Part shown: positions 15,203 through 23,463 of the stretch, in pieces
Layout: each line of letters opens with the position of its first letter
Numbering within the stretch: position 1 is the stretch's first letter
Origin: JAQWUY01 sp049615605
GTDB lineage: Bacteria > Pseudomonadota > Alphaproteobacteria > JAQWUY01
Length of the DNA stretch: 34,954 nucleotides
Direction: 5' to 3'
NCBI GenBank assembly: GCA_049615605.1
Contig: JBMZFW010000005.1
Coordinates: 1-34,954, forward strand
Notes under the pieces: model-generated
Database searches by the model: none
Told to the model about the DNA's origin: nothing
The model's input: the letters and a program-made list of their open reading frames with translations, nothing else
Made by a program: the position numbers and the translations under genes

Positions 15203-16423
15203 TTGAGAATAGTAATGAAATTTGGCGGCACATCAGTCGGTGATTTAGACAAAATAAAAAATGTCGCGCAAAAAGTAAAAAAAGAAGTTGAAAATGGCAA
15301 CCAAGTTTGTGTTGTTGTTTCGGCGATGTCTGGTGTTACAAACCAACTGGTTGAATATGTTGAACAATCATCTTCATCATATGACCCAATTGAATATGAT
15401 GCGGTTGTTTCATCTGGCGAACAGGTAACAGCGGGCTTATTAGCCCTTAACCTACAAGAACTTGGCGTTACGGCAAGGTCTTGGCTTGGTTGGCAGGCTG
15501 GTATTGAAACAAGCAAAGCCCATGCAAGGGCACGAATTGAAAATATTGAAGGTTCAAAAATTGTTGAATATTTGGAAACTGGTGGCGTATCTGTAATTGC
15601 AGGCTTCCAAGGATATTCAAAAGAAAGCATGCGAATTACAACACTTGGTCGCGGGGGAAGTGATACTTCTGCGGTGGCACTTGCTGTTGGTATTAAAGCT
15701 GATCGTTGTGATATTTATACTGATGTTGATGGTGTTTATACTTGCGACCCAAGGGTTGTTAAAAATGCAAGGAAACTTGAAAGTATTTCATTTGAAGAAA
15801 TGTTGGAACTTTCTTCACTGGGAAGTAAAGTATTACAAACACGCTCAGTTGAAATTGCAATGAATTATAAAATGCCTTTACAAGTATTATCTTCGTTTGA
15901 AGATTTACCAGGCACACTTATTAAGGATGAGGATGAAAATATGGAAAAACAAGTAGTAGTTGGCGTTGCCGCACAAAAAGACGAAGCACAAATTGTATTG
16001 TCAAATATTCCCGATGAACCGGGTAAAGTGGCACAAGTTTTTGGTCGTATTGCCGAAGCAAACATTAATGTTGATATGATTATCCAAACAACATCGGGTG
16101 ATAACAAGACAACTGATATCACATTTACTGTTCCAGAAAATGACCTAGATAAATCTGTAAAAATCCTTGAAGATGCAAAATCTGAAATTGGATTTGAAAA
16201 ATTATTCTCTGACAAAGCGGTTGCAAAAGTATCTGTTGTTGGTGTTGGCATGCGTTCACACACAGGCGTTGGTCAAACTGTATTCCAAACACTTGCTGAT
16301 AAAAACATTAATATTAAAGATATCTCAACTAGTGAGGTTAAAATATCTGTATTAATTGAACAAGATTATGTGGAATTAGCACAGCGTGCTTTACACGAAG
16401 CATTTGAATTAGATAAACAATAG
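15203..16423 (+). CDS. lysC: aspartate kinase
   Basis: LysC phosphorylates aspartate to aspartyl-4-phosphate, the entry to lysine, threonine, methionine and diaminopimelate. It has 406 residues. The kinase domain has MKFGGTSVGD at the N-terminus and TTLGRGGSDTSAVALA plus TDVDGVYTCDPR mid-protein. Two ACT domains at about 265-400 suggest feedback control by end products. The start is TTG at 15203, giving RIV before MKFGG as in relatives; an AGG lies nine bases upstream, whereas the ATG at 15215 is too far from it. It supplies the pathway to dapD and dapE in this window. Confidence 0.96.
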   Translation: MRIVMKFGGTSVGDLDKIKNVAQKVKKEVENGNQVCVVVSAMSGVTNQLVEYVEQSSSSYDPIEYDAVVSSGEQVTAGLLALNLQELGVTARSWLGWQAGIETSKAHARARIENIEGSKIVEYLETGGVSVIAGFQGYSKESMRITTLGRGGSDTSAVALAVGIKADRCDIYTDVDGVYTCDPRVVKNARKLESISFEEMLELSSLGSKVLQTRSVEIAMNYKMPLQVLSSFEDLPGTLIKDEDENMEKQVVVGVAAQKDEAQIVLSNIPDEPGKVAQVFGRIAEANINVDMIIQTTSGDNKTTDITFTVPENDLDKSVKILEDAKSEIGFEKLFSDKAVAKVSVVGVGMRSHTGVGQTVFQTLADKNINIKDISTSEVKISVLIEQDYVELAQRALHEAFELDKQ

Positions 16424-16433
16424 TATAACCCCT

Positions 16434-16467
16434 TGTAAATATTGTAAATATATAGTAAATATTTACA
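16434..16467 (+). promoter_or_regulatory. triple GTAAATAT repeat and inverted repeat before rodZ
   Basis: GTAAATAT occurs at 16435, 16444 and 16455. TGTAAATATT (16434-16443) and AAATATTTACA (16457-16467) form an inverted repeat. It ends about 22 bases before the rodZ ATG. It could be an operator or a hairpin in the leader; no regulator is identified. Confidence 0.4.
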
Positions 16468-16489
16468 TATTGTTACATAAGGAAAAATA

Positions 16490-17374
16490 ATGTCTGAACA
16501 AGAACAAATAAAATTAGAATATACAATCGGTTCAAAGCTAGAACGCCACCGTATTAAGAAAAAACTAACAACTGCCCAAGTTGCTAAGAAAACTTGTATA
16601 TCTGAAAAATATATTGTTGCCATTGAAAAAGGCGATATGGATTCACTTCCTGAAAATGCTTATGCAATTGGTTTTATTCGTACATATGCAAATTTATTAA
16701 AGATTGCACCTGAACCATTGGTTACTGAATTTAAACAGTTTAAAAAAGATAATGTTCGTGATGAATACAAATCATATAACCCAGTTCAAGAAACTGATAA
16801 TAAGAAATATGTATATGTTGCCATATTAATTCTTGCTATTATTGCAATTTATATCTTAATTAACTCAATGCTGGGTAATGATACCCCTAAGACAGATGAA
16901 ACGAAAACATCTGTTAATACTGAAGTAACTGTTGAAACTTCTTCTAACAAAAATGAAATGGAAAGTTCTGATACAACTTCAACGCAAAGCAATTCGGTTG
17001 AAACGGCTACTACTTCAACTGCATCTGAATTAAATGACAGCCTTGAAAACGAATTGTCATCTAATACAACAGAAGAACCACAACCTATTGTCACAGTTGA
17101 CGATACGGAAGGTAAAATTAAATTTATCGCACTTGATGATGTTGATGTGAAAATTTACAACAACCAAGGTGGAATTCATTACAAAGGCACACTTGAAAAA
17201 GGTCGTTATGTAACAGCACCAATGGACAAAGGATTTAGCATCTGGGTAAACAATGGTGGTAATTTATCTGTTACTTTTTCTGGTTTATACGAAAACAAAG
17301 TAATCGGCGAAGCTGATATTGTACTTAATAAACTTATTCTTAATAAAAGAAATTTAAGAAAACACTTTAAGTAG
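16490..17374 (+). CDS. rodZ: RodZ-like protein (HTH-XRE / TM / DUF4115)
   Basis: RodZ-type proteins link MreB filaments to the membrane and help keep rod shape. This one has 294 residues. An N-terminal cytoplasmic helix-turn-helix lies at about 14-80 (GSKLERHRIKKKLTTAQVA, and AIGFIRTYANLLKI). One transmembrane helix is at about 107-126. A Ser/Thr/Glu-rich periplasmic linker at about 130-200 leads to a C-terminal DUF4115 beta domain. The ATG follows AAGGAAAAATA. It begins the rodZ-ispG-hisS-prfA operon, eight bases before ispG. The rodZ-ispG pairing is widely conserved and supports the call. Confidence 0.85.
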   Translation: MSEQEQIKLEYTIGSKLERHRIKKKLTTAQVAKKTCISEKYIVAIEKGDMDSLPENAYAIGFIRTYANLLKIAPEPLVTEFKQFKKDNVRDEYKSYNPVQETDNKKYVYVAILILAIIAIYILINSMLGNDTPKTDETKTSVNTEVTVETSSNKNEMESSDTTSTQSNSVETATTSTASELNDSLENELSSNTTEEPQPIVTVDDTEGKIKFIALDDVDVKIYNNQGGIHYKGTLEKGRYVTAPMDKGFSIWVNNGGNLSVTFSGLYENKVIGEADIVLNKLILNKRNLRKHFK

Positions 17375-17382
17375 GTAAAGCA

Positions 17383-18495
17383 ATGTCTATCGATAGTGTC
17401 CGTCCTTGGCGTGCCATTGCACGCAGGAAATCTAAACAAATAATGGTTGGTAATGTTGCCGTTGGTGGCGATGCCCCTATTTCTGTGCAAACGATGACCA
17501 ATACATTAACAACGGATGTTAAGGCAACGATTGAACAAATCCAAGCGTGCGCCGAAGTTGGCGCCGACCTTATCCGTGTATCTTGCCCTGATGAAGACAG
17601 CACAAAAGCCTTAAAAGAAATTGTAAAAGAAAGCCCTATTCCAATTATTGCTGATATTCACTTTCACTATAAACGCGGGATTGAAGCGGCAGAAGCAGGT
17701 GCGGCTTGTTTGCGTATTAACCCAGGTAATATTGGCAAACAAGACAGAGTCCTTGAAGTCGTAAAAGCTGCCAAAGACAACAACTGTTCTATGCGAATTG
17801 GCGTTAATGGTGGTTCTTTGGAAAAGCACTTACTTGAAAAATATGGTGAACCGTGTCCAGAAGCATTGGTTGAAAGTGCATTGGAACACGCCAAAATTTT
17901 GGAAGATGCGGACTTTACTGAATTTAAAATTGCTGTAAAGGCTAGCGATGTATTCCTTGCTTGTGCGGCTTATCATGCACTGGCTGATGCGTGTGATTAT
18001 CCATTGCACGTTGGTATCACGGAAAGTGGTGGCTTAATTGGTGGTTCAATTCGTTCATCAATCGGGGTTGGTAATTTATTATGGGCTGGGGTTGGTGATA
18101 CAATTCGTATTTCATTATCCGCTGACCCAGTGGAAGAAATCAAAACTGGTTATGCCATATTAAAATCATTGGGCTTACGACACCGCGGGGTAAATGTTAT
18201 TTCGTGCCCTAGTTGTGCCCGCCAAGCATTTGATGTTGTTAAAACAGTACAAGTATTGGAAGAACGTCTTGAACACATATCAACGCCTTTAACATTGTCT
18301 GTACTTGGTTGTATTGTAAATGGTATTGGCGAAGCCCAACATACAGATGTTGGATTTATTGGTGGCGGTAATGACACCCATCAAGTATATTTAAATGGTC
18401 TTCCCGACCACAGATTAAAAGACGAAGATGTAATTAACCACATTGTTGGCTTAGTTGAACAAAAGGCAGAAGAATTAGAAAAGGCAAAGGTATAA
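17383..18495 (+). CDS. ispG: 4-hydroxy-3-methylbut-2-enyl diphosphate synthase
   Basis: IspG (GcpE) converts MEcPP to HMBPP, the penultimate step of the MEP isoprenoid pathway, using a [4Fe-4S] cluster. It has 370 residues, the bacterial form without the plant-type insert. The N-terminal TIM barrel has VQTMTN and ADIHFHYK. The cluster ligands are Cys275 and Cys278 (SCPSCAR) and Cys310 (GCIVNGIGEA). It lies four bases before hisS, and its products feed ubiquinone and cell-wall lipid carriers. Confidence 0.97.
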   Translation: MSIDSVRPWRAIARRKSKQIMVGNVAVGGDAPISVQTMTNTLTTDVKATIEQIQACAEVGADLIRVSCPDEDSTKALKEIVKESPIPIIADIHFHYKRGIEAAEAGAACLRINPGNIGKQDRVLEVVKAAKDNNCSMRIGVNGGSLEKHLLEKYGEPCPEALVESALEHAKILEDADFTEFKIAVKASDVFLACAAYHALADACDYPLHVGITESGGLIGGSIRSSIGVGNLLWAGVGDTIRISLSADPVEEIKTGYAILKSLGLRHRGVNVISCPSCARQAFDVVKTVQVLEERLEHISTPLTLSVLGCIVNGIGEAQHTDVGFIGGGNDTHQVYLNGLPDHRLKDEDVINHIVGLVEQKAEELEKAKV

Positions 18496-18499
18496 ACAA

Positions 18500-19753
18500 A
18501 TGGATAAATTGCAAAAAATAAAAGGTACGCAAGATTTATTACAAAGCGAAATGAAAAGTCATCGTTTCGTGATTGAAACTGCCCGTCGTGTTGCATCAAA
18601 CTTTGGTTATGACAGCATTGCAACCCCTATTTTTGAATCAACTGATGTATTTTCCCGTCCACTTGGGGAAACATCTGATGTGGTGACAAAAGAAATGTAT
18701 ACATTTGAAAGCCGTGGCGGTGATTCAATCACCCTTCGCCCCGAAGGTACAGCAGGCGTGGTTCGTTCATTCATTGAAAATGGTTTAACACAATCAGGTC
18801 CTTTTAAAGTATTTTACGATGGTGCAATGTTCCGTTATGAACGCCCACAAAAAGGTCGCCAAAGACAATTCCACCAATTCGGCGTAGAAGCATTATCTGT
18901 TGAAAATTCAACTTGTGATGTGGAAATCATTGCAATGGGTCAAATGATATTGGAACAACTTGGTGTGGCAAAAGACATTACATTACACATTAATACATTG
19001 GGCGACAAAGAAAGCCGTGATAATTACCGTGATAAATTAGTATCTTATCTTTCTGATTTCAAAAATGAATTATCCGAAGACAGCAAATCTAGGTTAGAAA
19101 AAAATCCACTTCGCATATTGGATTCAAAAGATGAAAATGACCGCAAGATTATTAAGGACGCACCTGTATTATACGATTCATTAAACGAAGTATCAAAAAC
19201 ACACTTTGACAATGTTCTTGCAGGGCTTGATAGCCTTGGCATTAAATATGTTCACGACCATAACTTAGTACGCGGGTTTGATTATTATTGCCATACTGCA
19301 TTTGAATTTATTACGGACACATTGGGTGCACAAGGTACAGTCCTTGGCGGTGGTCGTTATGATAACCTTTGTGAATTAATGGGTGGTAATAAAACCGCAG
19401 GTATCGGTTTTGCCGCTGGTGTGGAAAGACTTGCCCTTATGGTTGGGGAAACAAACTTTGAAACAAATGATTCCGTTTGTATTATTCCAATGGATGATAA
19501 TTCAACCAAGCAAGGTTTAATAATAGCATCTGATTTAAGAGGCAATAACATTCGTGCTGAAATGACTTTTTCAGGCAATATGAAAAAGCGAATGAAATAT
19601 GCGGATAAGATTGGTGCAAAAATTGCCGTAATTATCGGCGAAGAAGAAATGGAAAAGCAATCTGCAACTGTTCGTGATTTAGTATCGGGCGAACAAACAG
19701 AAGTTCCATTTAATGACATAACAACAACAATAACAAATATATTAAAGGGCTAA
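18500..19753 (+). CDS. hisS: histidyl-tRNA synthetase
   Basis: HisS is a class II synthetase that charges tRNA-His. It has 417 residues. The N-terminal KIKGTQDLL, motif 2 region FYDGAMFRYERPQKGRQRQFHQ, the histidine-A type LVRGFDYYCHTAFEF, and motif 3 GIGFAAGVERLALM are all visible. A C-terminal anticodon-binding domain occupies about 325-417. The start lies four bases after ispG and the stop three bases before prfA. Confidence 0.97.
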   Translation: MDKLQKIKGTQDLLQSEMKSHRFVIETARRVASNFGYDSIATPIFESTDVFSRPLGETSDVVTKEMYTFESRGGDSITLRPEGTAGVVRSFIENGLTQSGPFKVFYDGAMFRYERPQKGRQRQFHQFGVEALSVENSTCDVEIIAMGQMILEQLGVAKDITLHINTLGDKESRDNYRDKLVSYLSDFKNELSEDSKSRLEKNPLRILDSKDENDRKIIKDAPVLYDSLNEVSKTHFDNVLAGLDSLGIKYVHDHNLVRGFDYYCHTAFEFITDTLGAQGTVLGGGRYDNLCELMGGNKTAGIGFAAGVERLALMVGETNFETNDSVCIIPMDDNSTKQGLIIASDLRGNNIRAEMTFSGNMKKRMKYADKIGAKIAVIIGEEEMEKQSATVRDLVSGEQTEVPFNDITTTITNILKG

Positions 19754-19756
19754 ACA

Positions 19757-20824
19757 ATGGCTTGGACAGATAAATTAGACGATGTAATCAAACGCGCCGA
19801 AATGGTTAATGAAAAATTAAGTACGGGCGGTTTATCAAGTGAAGAATTGCAAAAGTATTCAAAAGAATACGGCAACCTTGAACCAATGGTAAATAAGATT
19901 AAGGAATATAAAAACCTTGTTTCCAATATGGAAAATGCCAAGGAAATGATGAATGATTCCGATCCTGAAATGGCAGAAATGGCAAAAGACGAATTTGAAT
20001 CTGCTAAAGAAGTATTTCCAGAGATGGAACAAGAATTACAAATTATGATGCTTCCAAAAGACGAAGCCGACGATAAAAACGTAATTATGGAAATTCGTGC
20101 TGGTGCTGGTGGTGATGAAGCTGGTTTATTTGCTGGTTCATTGCTTCGTATGTATCAAAGGTATGCGGAAAATCGTGGTTGGAAGACGGAAATCCTTGAA
20201 TTTAACCAAACCGACTTAGATGGATACAACTTTGTAAGCTTATCTGTTTCTGGCGAAAATGTTTATTCACGAATGAAATATGAATCTGGTGGACACCGCG
20301 TACAACGCGTTCCTGAAACGGAAAGTTCGGGTCGTATTCACACATCTGCGGCAACGGTTGCCGTATTACCAGAAGCCGAAGATATTGACATTGATATTAA
20401 CCCTGCTGACCTTCGCATTGATACATATCGTGCATCGGGTGCGGGTGGGCAACACGTAAATACAACCGACAGTGCGGTTCGTATTACCCACGTTCCAACG
20501 GGCGTTGTATCACAATGTCAATCAGGTCGTTCACAACACAAGAACAAAGACCAAGCAATGAAAATGTTAAAAGCATTAATTTACGACCAACAACGCCAAA
20601 AAGCCGAAGAAGAAATGGCTTCTGATCGTAAATTACAAGTCGGCAGTGGCGACCGTTCACAAAGGATTAAAACATACAATTTCCCAGAACGCCGTGTTAC
20701 CGACCACCGAATTGGTTTAACTGTTTATAAACTGGATAAGATTATGGATGGTGAACTTGATGAAATGCTTGATGCAATCATTACCCACGACCAATTGGAA
20801 CAGCTTGCAAATTATGGTGATTAA
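19757..20824 (+). CDS. prfA: peptide chain release factor 1
   Basis: RF1 ends translation at UAA and UAG. It has 355 residues. The stop-codon-reading PxT tripeptide is PET in RVPETESSGR, which marks it as RF1 rather than RF2. The GGQ motif that triggers peptide release is in RASGAGGQHVN near residue 230. It is last in the rodZ operon. prmC (hemK), which methylates GGQ and often follows prfA, is not next here; the B12 operon begins instead. Confidence 0.97.
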   Translation: MAWTDKLDDVIKRAEMVNEKLSTGGLSSEELQKYSKEYGNLEPMVNKIKEYKNLVSNMENAKEMMNDSDPEMAEMAKDEFESAKEVFPEMEQELQIMMLPKDEADDKNVIMEIRAGAGGDEAGLFAGSLLRMYQRYAENRGWKTEILEFNQTDLDGYNFVSLSVSGENVYSRMKYESGGHRVQRVPETESSGRIHTSAATVAVLPEAEDIDIDINPADLRIDTYRASGAGGQHVNTTDSAVRITHVPTGVVSQCQSGRSQHKNKDQAMKMLKALIYDQQRQKAEEEMASDRKLQVGSGDRSQRIKTYNFPERRVTDHRIGLTVYKLDKIMDGELDEMLDAIITHDQLEQLANYGD

Positions 20825-20861
20825 TTCTAAAATTTTGTTTGCAAGTAATAAAATATACTGA

Positions 20862-20931
20862 TACTATTTTTCCATTCGCACCTTTACAGGGCAAATAGTT
20901 TAATTTATGAGGACCCAAAACAGGGGCAAAT
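20862..20931 (+). promoter_or_regulatory. leader of the B12 operon with duplicated ACAGG(G)GCAAATA block
   Basis: A weak promoter may lie at TTGCAA (20839-20844)/TACTAT (20862-20867, 17-base spacer). The leader has ACAGGGCAAATA (20886-20897) and ACAGGGGCAAATA (20920-20932). The second contains the cobH ribosome-binding site. A single ACCC (20913-20916) between them can pair with either copy, hiding or freeing that site. It is too short for a standard cobalamin riboswitch and no B12 box is visible. Confidence 0.4.
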
Positions 20932-21591
20932 ATGGAAAAAATAGTTTTTGATTATATAAAAAAACCTGATGATATATACAAAGCATCATTTGACGCAATC
21001 AATAATGAAGCCGATTTTTCAAATATTTCAGATGACATAAAACCAATTGCATTGCGTATGATACACGCAACGGCAAACCCGAAACTGGTATCCGATATTA
21101 AATATTCAACAAATGCGGTTAATTCTGGATTTAATGCACTTAACAATGGTGGGGCTATTTTATGTGATTGTGAAATGGTTGCAGGCGGTATAACACAAAA
21201 ATTATTGCCACAAAATAACGAAGTAATATGTACTTTAAACAATCCACAAACTGCGAAAATTGCAAAACAACTTGGGACAACTCGTTCAGCCGCTGCGGTT
21301 GAATTATGGCGTGATAAATTGGCAGGAAGCATTGTTGTTATTGGCAATGCACCAACGACCCTATTCCATTTGTTGGAACGCATATTAAATGACGGTTGGG
21401 ATAAACCAGCACTTATTATTGGTTTGCCGATTGGTTATATTGGTGCGGTTGAATCAAAACAAGCATTGGTTGATTATGGAAATGAACTTGAATACATTAC
21501 ATTAATTTCAAAATTGGGCGGGTCTTCTATGGCGGCTAGTGTGGTTAATGCAATCAATGGTGGGAATAAGGCTTCATACAATGTCAAATAA
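20932..21591 (+). CDS. cobH: precorrin-8X methylmutase (CobH/CbiC)
   Basis: This enzyme moves the C11 methyl group to C12, giving hydrogenobyrinic or cobyrinic acid, a late step of corrin ring synthesis. It has 219 residues. The catalytic His45 is in RMIHATANP, with GGAILCDCEMV, PIGYIGAVESK and GGSSMAASVVNA as family signatures. The ATG follows AGGGG by five bases. It is first in the operon, and its last 11 bases overlap the next gene. CbiC and CobH cannot be told apart by sequence alone; CbiG downstream favours the CbiC (cobalt-early) role. Confidence 0.95.
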   Translation: MEKIVFDYIKKPDDIYKASFDAINNEADFSNISDDIKPIALRMIHATANPKLVSDIKYSTNAVNSGFNALNNGGAILCDCEMVAGGITQKLLPQNNEVICTLNNPQTAKIAKQLGTTRSAAAVELWRDKLAGSIVVIGNAPTTLFHLLERILNDGWDKPALIIGLPIGYIGAVESKQALVDYGNELEYITLISKLGGSSMAASVVNAINGGNKASYNVK

Positions 21592-22768
21592 GATAAACAT
21601 AATTGGTATTGGTGCAAATGGCACAAACAGCCTTAGTAAAACCGCAGTTGATACATTGGTGAAAAGCGATGTTATTTTTGGTGGTATTCGTCATCTTGAT
21701 ATGATTGAAACAAAGGCGGAAAAAACCGAATGGATTTCCCCATTTAAAGACAATATTGAAATTGTAAAAAAAGAATTTGAACAAAATAAACAAATTTCAA
21801 TCATTGCAACTGGTGATGTTAATTGGTTTGGTGTTGCAAAAATCATCACAAAACATTTTGGTAAACAAAACATTAATATTATAAATAATGTTGGTGCTTT
21901 TTCTTTGGCTTCAATAAAAATGGGTTGGTCAATCCAAGATGTAAATTGTTTATCAATTCACGGGCGTAAACTTAATTCAATTATTCCAAAACTTTACAAT
22001 GGGGCAAAATTAATTGTTTTAACAAACGATAAAAATTCCCCTATTGAAATATGCAATGTTTTAAAAGACAACAATTTAAATGACAGTAAAATTACCGTAC
22101 TTAATGAATTGGGCGCAAACAGTGAAACTGTACAAGAATTTATTGCAAATAATCCGCAACTTGCAAACAGCGACTTAAATGTTGTTGCTATTGATGTTGT
22201 TGGGTTAACACCAAGCTTGACTGGTGGATTAAATGACGATTTACTTATCAATGATGGGCAATTAACAAAACGCGAAGTAAGGGCAATTACAATGTCTTCA
22301 TTACAACCATATCCAAATGCAATTCTTTGGGACATTGGTTCTGGTTCTGGTTCAATATCTATTGAATGGGCAAGACTTGGTGGAATTTCACATGCCTTTG
22401 AAAAAAATGAAGAAAGATTTAACAATATTAAGCAAAACATTATAAATCTTGGCGTGGAAAATAATGTTTACCCATACAATTCAACAATTGATAAAGAAAT
22501 TGATACATTACAATCCCCAGATTGTATCTTTGTTGGTGGCGGGTTAACTAGCCTTGATATTGATATTTTATACAACAAATTAAAAACAGGTGGTCGCCTT
22601 GTTATTAACACGGTAAGTATGCAAGGTTCTGATATTATCAATAAAGTATATCAAAAATATGGGGGTAGTATTTCCCGCATTAATATTGAACGAAATAGTA
22701 AAGTTGGTTCTTTTGACACATTAAAACCAATGGCTAGTGTAATTCACTTTTATTTAATTAAGGAATAA
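21581..22768 (+). CDS. cobL: precorrin-6Y C5,15-methyltransferase, CbiE-CbiT fusion (CobL)
   Basis: The protein methylates C5 and C15 and decarboxylates the C12 acetate side chain. It has 395 residues in two parts: an N-terminal CbiE tetrapyrrole methylase (about 1-195, beginning INIIGIGANGT) and a C-terminal CbiT SAM methyltransferase (about 215-395) with LWDIGSGSGSISIEWAR. The frame is open upstream to 21539, but the ATG at 21581 gives the normal N-terminus and overlaps cobH by 11 bases, suggesting translational coupling. Confidence 0.94.
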   Translation: MSNKINIIGIGANGTNSLSKTAVDTLVKSDVIFGGIRHLDMIETKAEKTEWISPFKDNIEIVKKEFEQNKQISIIATGDVNWFGVAKIITKHFGKQNINIINNVGAFSLASIKMGWSIQDVNCLSIHGRKLNSIIPKLYNGAKLIVLTNDKNSPIEICNVLKDNNLNDSKITVLNELGANSETVQEFIANNPQLANSDLNVVAIDVVGLTPSLTGGLNDDLLINDGQLTKREVRAITMSSLQPYPNAILWDIGSGSGSISIEWARLGGISHAFEKNEERFNNIKQNIINLGVENNVYPYNSTIDKEIDTLQSPDCIFVGGGLTSLDIDILYNKLKTGGRLVINTVSMQGSDIINKVYQKYGGSISRINIERNSKVGSFDTLKPMASVIHFYLIKE

Positions 22769-22770
22769 CA

Positions 22771-23463
22771 ATGGCAAAATTATTCGGCGTTTCAGTTGGC
22801 ACAGGTGATGAAAACTTAATTACAGTTAAGGGTCTTAATATTATTAAGTCCGCACCTGTTATTGCATATATTCATTTACCGAACAAAGATTCACTTGCCC
22901 TGTCCATTATTAAAAATCATATTTCTGATGATAAGGTACACATTCCAATTGCAATGCCAATGAATTTGGAAACTGAAACCGCATCAAATGCTTATGATAA
23001 TGGTGCTGTTGAAATTAAAAAATATTTAGATGCGGGTAAAGATGTGGCTTTTCTATGCGAAGGCGACAGCTTATTTTACGGTTCATTTATGTATATTAAT
23101 GACCGCATTAAATCAGATTACAATGTTGAAATTATCCCTGGGGTAAATTCTGTTTCTGCATCAAGTTCCGCCCTTGGTATGGGGTTGGTTTCAAGGAATG
23201 AAATATTATCCGTAATTCCTGCTACAAATGATGAAGAAAAAATAATATCCGCCATTGAAAGTGCCGATACAATTGTGATTATGAAAATTGGCAAGCACTT
23301 GAATAAAATTAAAGACATCTTAACTAAACTTAATTTGACTGATAATGCCTATTGTGTGATAAATGCTTCACACGATAATGAACAAGTTTCACCACTTAAC
23401 CAAGTTGAAACTTCACCTTATTTTGCAACAATTATAATTAAAAAGAATACTGGATTATACTAA
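22771..23463 (+). CDS. cobI: precorrin-2 C20-methyltransferase (CobI/CbiL)
   Basis: CobI/CbiL adds the C20 methyl group, the first committed methylation from (cobalt-)precorrin-2 toward B12. It has 230 residues of the tetrapyrrole methylase fold. LFGVSVGTGDENLITVKG is the N-terminal SAM-site signature, followed by FLCEGDSLFYGSFMYI and EIIPGVNSVSASSSALG. It starts two bases after cobL, and its stop overlaps the next start as TAATG. Confidence 0.93.
   Translation: MAKLFGVSVGTGDENLITVKGLNIIKSAPVIAYIHLPNKDSLALSIIKNHISDDKVHIPIAMPMNLETETASNAYDNGAVEIKKYLDAGKDVAFLCEGDSLFYGSFMYINDRIKSDYNVEIIPGVNSVSASSSALGMGLVSRNEILSVIPATNDEEKIISAIESADTIVIMKIGKHLNKIKDILTKLNLTDNAYCVINASHDNEQVSPLNQVETSPYFATIIIKKNTGLY

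Noticed and set aside
15184..15630. 148-residue antisense open frame over lysC
   Set aside because: It lies opposite the well-supported aspartate kinase, shows no family features and has no convincing ribosome-binding site.
20825..20931. Cobalamin riboswitch before cobH
   Set aside because: The gap is only 107 bases, no B12 box-like GCCACTG or other core elements are visible, and the full aptamer would not fit.
21539..21580. Longer N-terminus for the CbiE-CbiT protein
   Set aside because: The added 14 residues overlap cobH and are unlike the family; the protein normally starts just before the IIGIG motif.
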